Shown one piece after another: positions 6,151 to 6,287 of a DNA stretch of 6,287 nucleotides. The number at the start of each line of letters is the position of its first letter. Positions within the stretch are counted from its first letter, which is position 1. The translations under genes and the position numbers were made by a program. This stretch comes from Bacteroidales bacterium (GTDB lineage Bacteria; Bacteroidota; Bacteroidia; Bacteroidales; P3): assembly GCA_017507285.1 (NCBI GenBank), contig JAFWBF010000061.1, forward strand, positions 1 through 6,287. The letters are read 5' to 3'. The notes below the pieces were generated by a model that was not told the DNA's origin, made no database searches, and saw nothing but the letters and a program-made list of their open reading frames with translations.

Positions 6151-6287
6151 TTCCGAGAACCTTTGATGGTTCTTCCGAGAACCTTTGAGAGTTCTTCCGA
6201 GAACCTTGGAGGGTTCTCCAAAGAACCTTGGAGGGTTCTCCAAAGAACCTTGGAGGGTTCTCCAAAGAACCTTGGAGGGTTCTCCAA
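6151..6287. repeat. 22-bp tandem repeat array running off the right edge
   Basis: Six full copies start at 6151, 6173, 6195, 6217, 6239 and 6261, and a seventh begins at 6283. The last three full copies are identical; the first three differ at several bases. Each copy contains AGAACC near its start and GGTTC at its end (except copy 2, which ends in AGTTC), so neighbouring copies form hairpins: GGTTCT-TCCG-AGAACC at 6169-6184 and GGTTCT-CCAA-AGAACC at 6212-6227. An alternative stem is TTGGAG-GGTT-CTCCAA. Since 22 is not a multiple of three and the unit lacks stops on the minus strand, long minus-strand open frames arise as a by-product. The total length is unknown. Confidence 0.92.

Noticed and set aside
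6033..6287. Open frames on the minus strand through the 22-bp array
   Set aside because: A 22-bp unit with no stops gives open reading in more than one frame at once; the frames are by-products of the repeat.
6151..6287. CRISPR array
   Set aside because: The units are contiguous with no unique spacers between them, and no cas gene is present.

Overview
The window looks like a chromosomal segment from a member of the Bacteroidota, most likely Bacteroidales. The evidence is an AT-rich composition, A-rich tracts rather than clear Shine-Dalgarno sequences before the gene starts, a very long signal peptidase I with the insertions and N-terminal membrane domain typical of this phylum, and a histidine kinase with the HQLGTP-type H-box common there. 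The genus cannot be fixed from the sequence alone.

Layout from left to right: positions 1-644 are non-coding and rich in repeats. They hold a three-copy 21-bp tandem repeat, an AT-rich stretch with a near-perfect 20-bp palindrome, and a cluster of five inverted repeats ending just before the first gene. Positions 645-1067 (+) encode an Ohr-type peroxiredoxin. It converges on a signal peptidase I gene at 1204-2946 (-), and the 136 bp between them contains a 20-bp perfect-stem bidirectional terminator and two smaller hairpins. A 215-bp divergent spacer follows. Then come an FtsX/LolC-type ABC permease (3162-4382, +, TTG start) and, 16 bp later, a membrane-bound sensor histidine kinase (4399-5928, +), which probably form one operon. 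Positions 5929-6287 are non-coding, with two mutually exclusive hairpins followed by a 22-bp tandem repeat array that runs off the right edge.

Three of the four genes concern the cell envelope: export and signal-peptide cleavage, an envelope permease, and an envelope-sensing kinase. The fourth handles organic hydroperoxides. No ATPase partner for the permease, no response regulator for the kinase and no OhrR-like regulator for Ohr is present in the window.

No wholly new system is evident. The most unusual items are the internal duplication inside the signal peptidase insertion, the 22-bp array whose 6-bp stems are kept while the loop changes, and the palindrome clusters at both ends of the left non-coding region, which look like diverged copies of one element.
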